Source: Sneathiella sedimenti
GTDB taxonomy: Bacteria > Pseudomonadota > Alphaproteobacteria > Sneathiellales > Sneathiellaceae
DNA length: 64,000 nt
Assembly (NCBI RefSeq): GCF_017313765.1
Contig: NZ_JAFLNC010000001.1
Location: forward strand, 496,001 to 560,000
Direction: 5' to 3'
Shown one piece after another: positions 34,990 to 43,456 of this stretch. How positions within the stretch are numbered: position 1 is the first letter of the stretch; every line of letters begins with the position of its first letter. The notes under the pieces were generated by a model. That model was given only the letters and a program-made list of their open reading frames with translations. It made no database searches and was not told the origin of the DNA. A program made the translations under genes and the position numbers.

Positions 34990-36627
34990 TTAGTTCTCCA
35001 CAGCTCGGCCCTTGAGGGCGAACAGCCCCCTGGGTCGTTTCTGGATAAACAAAATGATGAAAACGAGAATACAAATCTTGGCGAGAACTGCGCCGGTGTA
35101 GGGTTCGAGAAACTTGTTCGTAACACCGAGACTGAGGGCACCCACCAACGTGCCCCAAAGGTTGCCGACACCGCCGAAAACAACAACCATGAAGCTGTCA
35201 ACGATATAGGCCTGCCCCAAATTGGGACTGACGTTATCAATCTGACTTAAGGCAACGCCCGCCATTCCGGCAACGCCGGATCCCAGGCCAAACGTCATGG
35301 CGTCAACCCAGCCGGTTCGAATGCCCATCGAGGCAGCCATCCGGCGATTCTGGGTGACCGCGCGCATCTGCAAGCCAAAGGATGTCTTGCGCAACACCAG
35401 TAACAGCATAAACAGCACGGCCGCCGCAAAAAGAATGATGGCGATCCGGTTATAGGTAAGCGCTAGGCCACCGGTGATTTCCAAGGTGCCACTTAGCCAT
35501 TCGGGCGAGGACACTTCTTTATTCGTCGGTCCAAAAATCGTCCGGACAAATTGCTGCAATATCAGGCTCAGCCCCCAGGTCGCCAAAAGCGTTTCAAGCG
35601 GGCGGCCATAAAGGAACCGGATAATACTGCGCTCGATCGCAACGCCGCAAAGGCCCGCGACGATAAATGCCGCAGGGATTGCCGCTATCAGCGAGTAGAC
35701 AAGTAAGTCCGGTGCGAAGTTGCGACAAAGCTCCTGCACCACATAGGTGGTATAGGCACCGATCATTACCATTTCCCCATGCGCCATATTGATCACCCCC
35801 ATCACTCCGAAAGTGATGGCGAGGCCGATGGCGGCAAGGAGCAGAACGGAGCCAAGCGAAATACCCTGGAATATATTTTCTATAATGCCAAGCATCGCGA
35901 GTTTTTCGTCTACCTTGGCAAGAGCCCGGTCTACACGCGCCGCAAATTCCTGAACTTCAGGCGACGGATTCACGATAGCTGCAAGCCTGTTCGCCTCTGC
36001 GCTCAACAGGGACTTAACTTCGGGATCTGATTGCTCCTCCAATATGAGAAGCGCTTCAGCTTGTGCCTCTGGTGTATCTCCATGGACAAAATTCAAAGCT
36101 GCAAGCGCCCGGCGCATTGCCGCAGCTACCGAAGAATCCGCTTCCGCCGCCAAGGCATCACTCAGGGGAACAATCATTTCCTTTGGGCGGCTCTTGAACA
36201 CTGAATCCGCCGCCTTTAACCGCAACGCAGGATCCTCGTTCAAGAGGGTCAACCGTCCAACAAGATCCTTGATAAGGCCACGCATACGGTTGTTGATGCG
36301 TATTTTGGAGAGATCACCGCTTTGGACAACACCGAGGTCCTCATCGGTGACAATATCCTTGATCTGATACCCGTCACTTACTTTTTCCCGGGAAACGAGT
36401 CGGTTGCCAGATTTGGTCGCGTAAAGATTCCCGCCGAGCAGCGCCTCCAGTAAAAATGCTGATCGTGGATCGCCCGAAGCAGCGATAGTCTCGGTGGCCA
36501 GAATTTTATCACTGTAATTTTTTGAGAGCAGGCCCTTCGCGGCGTCAGCCAGATCCGCAGAAGCGGAGGCCTGGGTCGCCAGCAGAAACAGCAAGGCCGC
36601 AATGATGGTTTTTATTGTAATCCGCAT
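34990..36627 (-). CDS. urtB: Urea ABC transporter permease UrtB
   Basis: LivH-type permease of the urea importer. The 545-residue protein is much longer than ordinary LivH (about 300): a signal peptide (1-23) is followed by a periplasmic helical region (about 25-235) with HEAT-like repeats (for example LLNEDPALRLKAADSVFKSR), then eight or so membrane helices starting at NIFQGISLGSVLLLAAIGLAITFG and MGVINMAHGEMVMIGAY. The N-terminal extension is a known feature of UrtB. It lies 83 bases after urtA with a stem-loop in the gap. Confidence 0.95.
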   Translation of the reverse strand: MRITIKTIIAALLFLLATQASASADLADAAKGLLSKNYSDKILATETIAASGDPRSAFLLEALLGGNLYATKSGNRLVSREKVSDGYQIKDIVTDEDLGVVQSGDLSKIRINNRMRGLIKDLVGRLTLLNEDPALRLKAADSVFKSRPKEMIVPLSDALAAEADSSVAAAMRRALAALNFVHGDTPEAQAEALLILEEQSDPEVKSLLSAEANRLAAIVNPSPEVQEFAARVDRALAKVDEKLAMLGIIENIFQGISLGSVLLLAAIGLAITFGVMGVINMAHGEMVMIGAYTTYVVQELCRNFAPDLLVYSLIAAIPAAFIVAGLCGVAIERSIIRFLYGRPLETLLATWGLSLILQQFVRTIFGPTNKEVSSPEWLSGTLEITGGLALTYNRIAIILFAAAVLFMLLLVLRKTSFGLQMRAVTQNRRMAASMGIRTGWVDAMTFGLGSGVAGMAGVALSQIDNVSPNLGQAYIVDSFMVVVFGGVGNLWGTLVGALSLGVTNKFLEPYTGAVLAKICILVFIILFIQKRPRGLFALKGRAVEN

Positions 36628-36667
36628 GGGGGTAACCGGATTCTCGCTAAACTAAGGGAAGGGAAGA

Positions 36668-36692
36668 AAGGGCCGGTCGATCGCCGGCCCTT
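36668..36692 (-). terminator. Intercistronic hairpin between urtA and urtB (attenuator-like)
   Basis: Arms AAGGGCCGG (36668-36676) and CCGGCCCTT (36684-36692) flank a seven-base loop. On the minus strand the stem is followed by a pyrimidine-rich tract (TTTCTTCCCTTCCCTT), so it could terminate part of the transcripts and also protect the urtA end from decay. That would explain the excess of solute-binding protein usually needed over permease. Confidence 0.65.
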
Positions 36693-36710
36693 CTGCTAGT
36701 ACAAGATTGA

Positions 36711-37997
36711 TTAGTACATCGGCTTTTCACAGCCACCACAGACATAGGGGTATGTCCAGTCGGCGATCAGTTTGGCGCTTTCAGGAATGTAATCGCTCCA
36801 GGCGTCGCCAACGACGACATCTTCTGTCCGCCACACCGTTTCAATCTGGCCGTTGTCCTGAATTTCACCGATCAGGACTGGCTTGGAAAGATGGTGGTTG
36901 GTGTTCATGACAGCTGTACCACCTGTCAGGTTCTTGACCTTCTGGCCATACATGGCCTGGCGAACTGCATCCACGTCAGTGGTGCCGGCCTGCTCAACAG
37001 CCTGCGTCCACATCTTGAAGCCGATATAGGTTGCTTCCATCGGGTCGTTGGTAACTCGCTTGTCGTCACCGATAAATGCTTTCCACTGCTTGATGAACGC
37101 GTCATTTTCTTCACTTTCGACGCTCATGAAGTAGTTCCATGCGGCAAGATGGCCGACAAGCGGCGCAGTATCGAGACCAGCCAGCTCTTCTTCACCAACA
37201 GAAAAAGCGACTACCGGAATATCAGCGGCGTCAATGCCCTGGTTACCGAGTTCCTTGTAAAAAGGAACGTTGGCGTCACCGTTAATAGTCGATACAACGG
37301 CCGTTTTCTTGCCTTCAGAGCCAAACTTTTTAATGTCAGAAACGATCGTCTGCCAATCGGAATGACCAAAAGGTGTATAGTTGATCATGATGTCTTCTTC
37401 AGCGACACCCTTCGACTTTAGGAAAGATTCCAGAATTTTGTTGGTCGTGCGCGGGTAAACATAGTCAGTACCGGCCAGGACCCAGCGCTTGACGTTTCCG
37501 CCTTCCTCACTCATCAGATATTCAACGGCCGGAATTGCCTGCTGGTTCGGCGCAGCACCCGTGTAGAACACATTGCGAGAGCTTTCTTCGCCTTCATACT
37601 GAACCGGGTAGAATAACATGCTGTTCAGTTCTTCAAATACCGGTAGCACAGATTTTCGGGACACTGATGTCCAGCAGCCGAAAACAACGTCAACCTTGTC
37701 AACTTCGATCAGCTCCCGCGCCTTTTCCGCAAATAGGGGCCAGTTGGATGCAGGATCAACCACAACCGCCTCTACTTTTTTACCCAAAAGGCCGCCATTT
37801 TTATTGAGATCATCCACCATCATCAGGACCGCGTCCTTCAAGGTGGTTTCCGAAATTGCCATCGTGCCGGACAAGGAGTGCAAGACCCCCACCTTAATCA
37901 CGTCATCCGCCGCCTGGGCCGTTCCCAGGCCGAAAGCGCTTGTCGCCAACATGGCCGCGCCGGTAATCACACCTGCGACTTTGCGTAGTCCTAACAT
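36711..37997 (-). CDS. urtA: Urea ABC transporter substrate-binding protein UrtA
   Basis: Periplasmic urea receptor of the Leu/Ile/Val-binding (type I) superfamily. The 428-residue precursor has a Sec signal peptide (about 1-30, ending GTAQAADD). The mature protein has VGVLHSLSGTMAISE (about 37-51), FGCWTSVSRKSVLPVFEE, and the conserved C-terminus with WTYPYVCGGCEKPMY, diagnostic of UrtA. It is the first gene of the urt-ure block and is preceded by a strong sigma-54 promoter (38049-38064), giving a leader of about 40 bases. Confidence 0.97.
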   Translation of the reverse strand: MLGLRKVAGVITGAAMLATSAFGLGTAQAADDVIKVGVLHSLSGTMAISETTLKDAVLMMVDDLNKNGGLLGKKVEAVVVDPASNWPLFAEKARELIEVDKVDVVFGCWTSVSRKSVLPVFEELNSMLFYPVQYEGEESSRNVFYTGAAPNQQAIPAVEYLMSEEGGNVKRWVLAGTDYVYPRTTNKILESFLKSKGVAEEDIMINYTPFGHSDWQTIVSDIKKFGSEGKKTAVVSTINGDANVPFYKELGNQGIDAADIPVVAFSVGEEELAGLDTAPLVGHLAAWNYFMSVESEENDAFIKQWKAFIGDDKRVTNDPMEATYIGFKMWTQAVEQAGTTDVDAVRQAMYGQKVKNLTGGTAVMNTNHHLSKPVLIGEIQDNGQIETVWRTEDVVVGDAWSDYIPESAKLIADWTYPYVCGGCEKPMY

Positions 37998-38048
37998 TTG
38001 ATGATGCCTCCATTAGCCCATTTGTTTTTTTGCAGTGCATCATAAAAA

Positions 38049-38064
38049 GCAAAGGATGTGCCAG
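38049..38064 (-). promoter_or_regulatory. Sigma-54 promoter of urtA
   Basis: On the minus strand the sequence reads CTGGCACATCCTTTGC: the -24 element TGGCAC, five bases, and a perfect -12 TTGC, followed by TTTT. This matches the RpoN consensus YTGGCACGNNNNTTGCW closely. Transcription would start at about 38037. No other promoter is visible between here and urtA, so the urea transporter and urease genes probably depend on RpoN and a nitrogen-responsive activator. Confidence 0.9.
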
Positions 38065-38151
38065 AAAGCATCAGCATCGCTCGAATAGCTATTAATCGAT
38101 TGATAAATATAGTATTATAAAATAGCGAAGCCGTAATCGACTGTGGCCTCC

Positions 38152-38173
38152 TGATCAGAAAATGATCAGAAAA
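38152..38173. repeat. Tandem 11-bp repeat TGATCAGAAAA x2 upstream of urtA
   Basis: TGATCAGAAAA is repeated directly (38152-38162 and 38163-38173), each copy containing the TGATCA palindrome. It lies between the sigma-54 promoter and the NtrC-like box, about 90-110 bases upstream of the -24 element. The 11-base period puts the copies on the same face of the helix. The rest of the 351-base gap 37998-38348 is AT-rich and holds no gene I can see. Confidence 0.5.
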
Positions 38174-38179
38174 TCCACA

Positions 38180-38197
38180 TTTGCCTAAAATTTAGTC
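38180..38197 (+). promoter_or_regulatory. NtrC-like enhancer box upstream of urtA
   Basis: TTTGCCTAAAATTTAGTC, a near-palindrome (CTAAA-A-TTTAG core), centred 127 bp upstream of the -24 GG of the urtA sigma-54 promoter. The same element occurs upstream of glnK (53191-53208 and, inverted, 53223-53240) and of the second amtB (55118-55135 and, inverted, 55144-55161). The half-site is GNCYAAA. The arrangement suits an enhancer-binding protein such as NtrC; assignment to NtrC is inference. Confidence 0.6.
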
Positions 38198-38348
38198 GTA
38201 TTTGGTCAGTTTCAGATTTATTCTCTGTAATTGTCTATTTTTTGTGCTTTTTCTTGTAACTTTCATATTAACGCTATGGTAATGCCGCGCGCCGCGTGAA
38301 AATATTCGCTGGGCAGACGCACCAATGATCACCTCAAGGGAGGGGAAA

Positions 38349-39659
38349 ATGAGAAAAATACTCGGTATTCTTATCTTAGGACTAATTATGAGCGGGACAG
38401 TATCTGCAGCAGATAACAGGGTAGACGGATTACGGCCGGACGCACCGGAGCTCGCCGCTCCTGGAGATAATGCGATTGGCGTGCGAACCCTGCAGTTCAT
38501 CAATAAAGGTCAGGTTGATATTCTGAAGGTTGAGGCGGGCAAGCCACTTCCCACCTATGATCGACCGTTGACGGTAGAAGTCTGGTATCCGTCAGACGGC
38601 GCCAAGCGGGGCGGCAGTTATGAAAATGTCTATTTACGCGATGGAAAAACGCAAGTAACGCTATTTGGCCAAGCAGTCCGTGATGCTGCACCGGCAAAAT
38701 CCGCGGCAACCTACCCTCTTATCATTATTTCTCACGGCTATCCGGGCAATCGATTTCTTCTGAGTCATCTGGCTGAAAATCTGGCCTCCAAGGGGTATGT
38801 CGTCGCCTCAATAGACCATACGGACAGCATGTATCATGACAAGGCTGCGTTTGGCAGTACATTGGTGAACAGACCGCTGGATCAGAAGTTTGTGCTGGAG
38901 GAGATGGATCGTCTTGGAAAGGATCCGGACAGCTTCCTGAATGGCCTGGTAAATGCGAATGACACCGGATTGATTGGTTATTCCATGGGCGCCTATGGTT
39001 CAGTTATTACGGCGGGAGGTGGTGTCACGAAAGCCGCTACCGAACTCAGCTGGGGCGCACCAGCTGGCACTTTAGAGCGCATGATGGCTGGCAGCGAAGA
39101 ACACAAAGCCCTGCTGGATGATCGCTTCAAGGCAATTGTCTCCATTGCGCCCTGGGGCATGACATATGGCTTCTGGGATGCGGAAGGTCTGGCGGGGGTG
39201 CGCGTACCGATGTTTTTCATTGCCGGCAGCGTTGACGACGTATCGGGCTATGAAAAGGGCGTAAAGGCAATTTTCGAGAATGCGGTGAATGCAGATCGCT
39301 ACTTGCTCACCTTTGTAAATGCCAATCACAATGCCGCCGCACCTATTCCTGCGCCTGCAGAATCATGGAAACCAGTCGATAATCTCGATTTTGTTCCCTT
39401 TGAACATTATGCGGATGCGGTGTGGGATACACTTCGCATGAATAATATCACGCAACATTTCGTCACCGCCTATTTCGATTCTCATTTGAAAGGCGACGCA
39501 GATAAGAAAAGCTATCTGGATATTATCGAAACGGCCAGTGAGGGCGTGTATGCAGTCGAGAAAGACGGAACACAGAAGCCTGAGCATAATTACTGGAAAG
39601 GTTTCCAGAACCGAACCGCCAAGGGTCTGATACTGGAGCATAAGACCAAAGCGAATTAG
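38349..39659 (+). CDS. Exported alpha/beta hydrolase (platelet-activating factor acetylhydrolase-like)
   Basis: A 436-residue exported hydrolase. A Sec signal peptide covers residues 1-20 (cleavage after TVSA). The alpha/beta-hydrolase core has ISHGYPGNRFLLSHLAENLASKGYVVASIDH (oxyanion HG region, about 130-160), the nucleophile elbow GYSMG with Ser212, and an acidic-His pair later (SVDDVSGYEKG and NANHNAAAP). It resembles bacterial PAF-acetylhydrolase/dienelactone-hydrolase-like esterases. The open frame starts at 38325, but ATG 38349 follows an AAGGGAGGGG site. It is monocistronic and divergent from urtA. Confidence 0.8.
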   Translation: MRKILGILILGLIMSGTVSAADNRVDGLRPDAPELAAPGDNAIGVRTLQFINKGQVDILKVEAGKPLPTYDRPLTVEVWYPSDGAKRGGSYENVYLRDGKTQVTLFGQAVRDAAPAKSAATYPLIIISHGYPGNRFLLSHLAENLASKGYVVASIDHTDSMYHDKAAFGSTLVNRPLDQKFVLEEMDRLGKDPDSFLNGLVNANDTGLIGYSMGAYGSVITAGGGVTKAATELSWGAPAGTLERMMAGSEEHKALLDDRFKAIVSIAPWGMTYGFWDAEGLAGVRVPMFFIAGSVDDVSGYEKGVKAIFENAVNADRYLLTFVNANHNAAAPIPAPAESWKPVDNLDFVPFEHYADAVWDTLRMNNITQHFVTAYFDSHLKGDADKKSYLDIIETASEGVYAVEKDGTQKPEHNYWKGFQNRTAKGLILEHKTKAN

Positions 39660-39896
39660 GCTTCGACACAACCGCCAGATCACTTTTCAGAATGCCGCCG
39701 TGGTCTGGCAACCACCCCATAAAGCAAGTTTTCCGAGAGAAACTTCGCCAGGTAACGGCAATCAATCGCTGTTGTCCTGGGCATAATTTAACCGCAAAGG
39801 CATCGGGCCAATTTTACTTCCGTCAATTACACGGATTCGATTGTAATTTAATCGGTAACCCTGCAACCCGTTGCCATATTCTCAAGCGCCAGGCAC

Positions 39897-39929
39897 AAAA
39901 AAACCGCCGTCAATACAAACCGACGGCGG
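39897..39929 (-). terminator. Rho-independent terminator of the cold-shock gene
   Basis: On the minus strand, CCGCCGTC (39929-39922) and GACGGCGG (39911-39904) form an eight-base-pair stem with a ten-base loop, followed by seven U residues (39903-39897). It lies 18 bases after the csp stop. Confidence 0.9.
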
Positions 39930-39946
39930 CTTTCGATTACCGCAAA

Positions 39947-40153
39947 CTAGAGCAGAGAAATATTTTCTGCAGAGGATTTGCCGTTCTTGCCAGCTTCGAG
40001 TTCATAAGAAACTTTCTGCCCTTCATTCAGGCTCTGAAGCCCGGCGCGCTCAACCGCTGAAATATGGACAAAAGCGTCGCTTGATCCATCTTCAGGCTCA
40101 ATAAAGCCAAAACCTTTTGTTGGGTTGAACCATTTTACAGTACCTGTAGCCAT
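39947..40153 (-). CDS. Cold-shock protein (CspA family)
   Basis: A 68-residue single cold-shock domain that binds single-stranded RNA and DNA and melts mRNA structure. The RNP1 motif KGFGFIEP (about 13-20) and RNP2 motif DAFVHISAVE (about 26-35) are intact. It has a strong ribosome site (AAAGGA). The 220 bases upstream (40154-40373) hold no gene and probably include a long 5-prime leader, as for cold-inducible csp genes. A strong terminator follows. Confidence 0.95.
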   Translation of the reverse strand: MATGTVKWFNPTKGFGFIEPEDGSSDAFVHISAVERAGLQSLNEGQKVSYELEAGKNGKSSAENISLL

Positions 40154-40373
40154 AGTATTATTCCTTTATAGCAACATGAAACGCGTGACCCACACCTTGC
40201 AGGCCTACGGTTTTCGTAACGATCACATTGTCAGGGATAACTAAGGTAACCAGCGTACCGATTATTTAGGCAAGTCAAAACGAATGTAACACGTCACGCA
40301 TAGATATAGATTATTTTTCATAAGTCAATGATTTACATCGAAATGTCTTTTGAGCCGGAACAGAAAGCGTCTT

Positions 40374-40793
40374 TTAGTCCAACTTCACTCTTCCGCGGGT
40401 CTTCTTGAGACCCGCCCGTTTTTGCTTTTTCTCAAGCCGGCGTTGCTTGGAGGCAAAGGTCGGTTTTGTCGGCCGACGATATTTGGGAACGATCGCCGCT
40501 GTCCTGATTAAGTCGACCAACCGCTCAAGGGCTGCCTTCCGATTGCGATCCTGAGACCGATATTCGCTCGCCGTAAGGACGAGCACTCCTTCTTTCGTCA
40601 TGCGCTGTCCGGCCAACACTCGTAACTTTACGAAAACATAAGGTGGAATGTTCGGGCTGTTTTTGGCATCGAAACGCAACTGAACAGCAGTTTCCACCTT
40701 ATTAACGTTCTGTCCACCAGGGCCGGAAGCGCGAAGAAAGCTCTCCGTGATTTCCGCATCGTCCAGTTTAATATTGCCATCAACTTTAATCAT
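40374..40793 (-). CDS. arfB: Alternative ribosome-rescue factor ArfB (YaeJ)
   Basis: A peptidyl-tRNA hydrolase that frees ribosomes stalled at the 3-prime end of mRNA without stop codons. 139 residues, with the GGQ motif in RASGPGGQNVNKVETA (Gly26-Gly27-Gln28) and the basic C-terminal tail (KQRRLEKKQKRAGLKKTRGR) that enters the empty mRNA channel. It is not a full release factor, since domains 2/4 that read stop codons are absent. ATG 40793 has a GAGG site. An open frame continues upstream to 40871 and encodes a hydrophobic stretch not found in ArfB. Confidence 0.93.
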   Translation of the reverse strand: MIKVDGNIKLDDAEITESFLRASGPGGQNVNKVETAVQLRFDAKNSPNIPPYVFVKLRVLAGQRMTKEGVLVLTASEYRSQDRNRKAALERLVDLIRTAAIVPKYRRPTKPTFASKQRRLEKKQKRAGLKKTRGRVKLD

Positions 40794-40926
40794 AATGCCT
40801 CGGTTAAACAGAAAAATGAGCGTAAAGGCAAGGCCTGCAATGCTCCAAGCCTGACGTAGACTCCGTTGCATACCTCACTGCATGGAGTACAGTATCCCTA
40901 TAAACCTTCAATTGGAGTCAGAACGC

Positions 40927-41736
40927 ATGACGGCCAATCCCGATGATCTGGGCATCGACGCGTATAGCTCGAAGGACATAGCCGCAAGGGTCGAGACTAG
41001 TGGTATTGCAAAGGCGCGGCTCGGTTTTACACAAGTCCTTATGCTAGCTATTCTGGCAGGAGCCTTTATTGCACTGGGAGGTGCTTTTTACACTCTGGTT
41101 ATTACTGGAAGCGAACTCGGATACGGAATAACCCGATTCGTAGGCGGAATTGCCTTTTCGCTTGGTCTCATTCTCGTCATCGTTGGCGGAGCGGAACTTT
41201 TTACCGGTAATAATCTAATCGTCATGGCTTGGGCAAGCCGCAAAGTTACCCATCGCCAACTTCTGCGAAACTGGATCATTGTTTATATTGGTAACTTTAT
41301 CGGCGCCTTAAGTACCGCAGCCTTGATTAGTCTTTCCGGCGTGCTTTCGATGAGTGACGGGGCCGTCGCCGAGACGGCTATTTACATTGCCAATGCCAAG
41401 CTTGCCCTTTCCTGGCAGGAAGCCTTCTTCCGGGCTATCTTATGCAACACTCTTGTTTGTCTTGCTGTATGGCTTTGCTTCGCTGCGCGTGGGGTCAGCG
41501 GAAAAATCCTTGCCATTATTTTTCCTATTTCCGGTTTTGTCGCCCTCGGGTTTGAACATTCCGTCGCAAATATGTATTTCATCCCCGTTGCCTTTTTTGA
41601 AGGTGCGGAAACAATTTCGATCAGCGGGTTCGCCGCCAACCTATCCATCGTAACTGGCGGCAATATTTTGGGCGGCAGCGCCCTCGTCGCGCTAGTTTAT
41701 TGGCTTATATATTTGCGAAAAGCCCCTCAGGCTTAA
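40927..41736 (+). CDS. Formate/nitrite transporter family protein
   Basis: A 269-residue FNT-family channel with six membrane helices. Helix 1 begins about residue 35 after the GFTQVLMLAILAGAFIALGGAFYTL segment; AELFTGNNLIVMAW (about 95-108) and GFEHSVANMYFIP (about 215-227) are the two signature regions lining the pore, with the central histidine in HSVANM. Members conduct formate, nitrite or hydrosulfide. No nitrite reductase or formate gene is adjacent, so the substrate is open. ATG 40927 has a GGAG site nine bases upstream. Confidence 0.9.
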   Translation: MTANPDDLGIDAYSSKDIAARVETSGIAKARLGFTQVLMLAILAGAFIALGGAFYTLVITGSELGYGITRFVGGIAFSLGLILVIVGGAELFTGNNLIVMAWASRKVTHRQLLRNWIIVYIGNFIGALSTAALISLSGVLSMSDGAVAETAIYIANAKLALSWQEAFFRAILCNTLVCLAVWLCFAARGVSGKILAIIFPISGFVALGFEHSVANMYFIPVAFFEGAETISISGFAANLSIVTGGNILGGSALVALVYWLIYLRKAPQA

Positions 41737-41917
41737 CTTACCCCTGGCTCGAATAGTACGTTTGGTAAATTAGGGGGCTGTTGGAGTTAGACCTTAAATT
41801 TACAGATTAGCACCATTGCCCTCAAAGCTCACACAATAGTGAGATATCGTGTACTCGGCCAGCCGCTCTATCTGCTATCACCTAACGGAGGCATCCTGAT
41901 TTATAGGGAGATTACCT

Positions 41918-42379
41918 GTGACGAAAAACCCTGACTCGCGCGATGCGGTTGCCCTGTTAATATTGCGGCTAGGTCTTGCATGGTTCCTCTTTGTCTGGGC
42001 CGTAAACAAGGTTTTAGAACCTGAGCAGTATATGCGCATCTGGGGCTATTTTCATGGTATCGATATTGGCGCAACCATGCCTTATGTCATGGGGGCTGCC
42101 CAGATTATCATTTGCGTCATGGCCGCGTTGGGGCTCTGGCGGACCCTGTCATATGGTCTTCTTTTTCTGATGCATCTGGTCACCGTGATCGTGATTTTCC
42201 CCAGCCTGATCGCCCCATTTGTGATCGAAGACGGATTTCCCGTTAATCGCAACAATTCGATTGCGCTCGCGACGCTGGCTGCATTTGCGGCCTTATGGAT
42301 GTTACGCCATCGGGATCACTATTCCCTCGATGCCTGGTTACAGCGGCGCAGGCGAGAAAGACGTCACCAGGTCAGCTGA
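41918..42379 (+). CDS. DoxX-like membrane protein
   Basis: A 153-residue protein with four hydrophobic helices of the DoxX/DoxD-like type: LLILRLGLAWFLFVWAVNKVLEPEQY (about 12-37) is the family start, followed by helices near 54-71, 77-95 and 116-133. The C-terminus is very basic (LQRRRRERRHQ). DoxX proteins are associated with quinone-linked redox in several bacteria; no function can be assigned here. The start is GTG 41918 with a GGGAG site. Its end overlaps the convergent quinone oxidoreductase by eight bases. Confidence 0.75.
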   Translation: MTKNPDSRDAVALLILRLGLAWFLFVWAVNKVLEPEQYMRIWGYFHGIDIGATMPYVMGAAQIIICVMAALGLWRTLSYGLLFLMHLVTVIVIFPSLIAPFVIEDGFPVNRNNSIALATLAAFAALWMLRHRDHYSLDAWLQRRRRERRHQVS

Positions 42380-43346
42380 CATGAATCAATGTTTTACCGA
42401 TTGCCTGCTGATTTTCCAGGCGGGCCAGAGCTGCCTTTGCCTGTTCAAGCGGAAATGTTCTGTCGATTGACGGCTTAACATGCCCCTGCTCGCAAAGCCT
42501 GAACAGGTCATTCATCACGTTGTTCGAAATGTCTGGCTGATACCAGGCCGTTGTTGACCAGTTCGCGCCGAGAACAGCATAAGATTTGATCAAGGGCATA
42601 TTCACGCCAAGTTCCGGTATCCGTCCCGACGCAAAGCCAACGATGAGTATCCGGCCTCCCCTTGCCATACGTCGTGAGCAGATATCGAAAAGATCGCCGC
42701 CGACAGGATCATAGACAACATCAACCCCTTTATTGTCGGTTAGTTCCTTTAACCGCTCATTCAGGTCTTCCACAGTGTAATTTACTACCACGTCGGCGCC
42801 CGCGGCTGTGGCCGATTTCATCTTTTGCTCGCTGGAGCAAACAGCAATAACCCGTGCCCCAAGGGCCTTGCCGATTTGAACGGCGTAATTTCCTGTGCCC
42901 CCGGCAGCGCCAAGCACAACAAGAGTTTCTCCCGGCATCAGGTGCCCACAGTATTTCAGTCCATACATAGCCGTTCCACCTGCCAGAGGAATGGCCGCAC
43001 CAATGTCATAGGATAGACTATCGGGAAGCCTGAAACACATCTGCTCTCTCACAGAGCTGTACTGTCCAAGCGCCCCCTGTCCCATACCGACGATCCGGTC
43101 GCCGACTTTGAGTCGTCGGCATTCCGATCCCGTCTCCCGGACAACCCCTGAAAATTCCAGCCCCAAAACAAAAGGCAGGTCTGGTTGATCCTGATAAAGC
43201 CCCCGCGGCTGCAGGACATCCGGAAAATTAAGGGCCGCCGTCTTGATTTCGACAATCAATCCACGCGGTCGCACCGCGGGTTTCGGGAACTCGCTTAGGG
43301 TCAGACTATCCAGACCCGTTGTCTCGGTAACAACAATCGCTTTCAT
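42372..43346 (-). CDS. NADPH:quinone oxidoreductase family protein (MDR superfamily)
   Basis: A 324-residue zinc-free medium-chain dehydrogenase/reductase. It has the substrate-side domain with GLEFSGVV (near 65) and the nucleotide-binding fold with VLGAAGGTGNYAVQIGKALGARVIAV (about 144-169). No structural-zinc cysteine loop is present, which separates it from alcohol dehydrogenases. Members reduce quinones or enones with NADPH. ATG 43346 is the family start. Divergent from the tandem HxlR gene, and the 110-base gap contains a 22-bp-spaced direct repeat, so it is a likely target of that regulator. Confidence 0.87.
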   Translation of the reverse strand: MKAIVVTETTGLDSLTLSEFPKPAVRPRGLIVEIKTAALNFPDVLQPRGLYQDQPDLPFVLGLEFSGVVRETGSECRRLKVGDRIVGMGQGALGQYSSVREQMCFRLPDSLSYDIGAAIPLAGGTAMYGLKYCGHLMPGETLVVLGAAGGTGNYAVQIGKALGARVIAVCSSEQKMKSATAAGADVVVNYTVEDLNERLKELTDNKGVDVVYDPVGGDLFDICSRRMARGGRILIVGFASGRIPELGVNMPLIKSYAVLGANWSTTAWYQPDISNNVMNDLFRLCEQGHVKPSIDRTFPLEQAKAALARLENQQAIGKTLIHVS

Positions 43347-43393
43347 TCTTCTTATTCCGTCTTGCTGCTCTGAAAAATCAGGATAGCGCCAAT

Positions 43394-43425
43394 AAGTCTC
43401 ATATTGCAAGTATAAAAGTCTCGTA
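43394..43425. promoter_or_regulatory. Direct-repeat operator candidate between quinone reductase and tandem HxlR genes
   Basis: AAGTCTCATA (43394-43403) and AAGTCTCGTA (43416-43425) share nine of ten bases and start 22 bp apart, two turns of the helix. They lie in the 110-base divergent gap (43347-43456). A regulator carrying two HxlR domains in direct tandem could bind such a direct repeat. Inference only. Confidence 0.5.
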
Positions 43426-43456
43426 CTGAAAGCACATAAATGATATACAGACCTGT

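Noticed and set aside
27346-37997. Urea/urease block as a horizontally acquired island
   Set aside because: Base composition looks like the rest of the window, no mobile-element remnants flank it, and its RpoN promoter and enhancer box match those of core nitrogen genes.
40794-40871. N-terminal extension of ArfB with a hydrophobic stretch
   Set aside because: ATG 40793 has a GAGG ribosome site and gives the normal ArfB length; the extra residues match nothing in the family.
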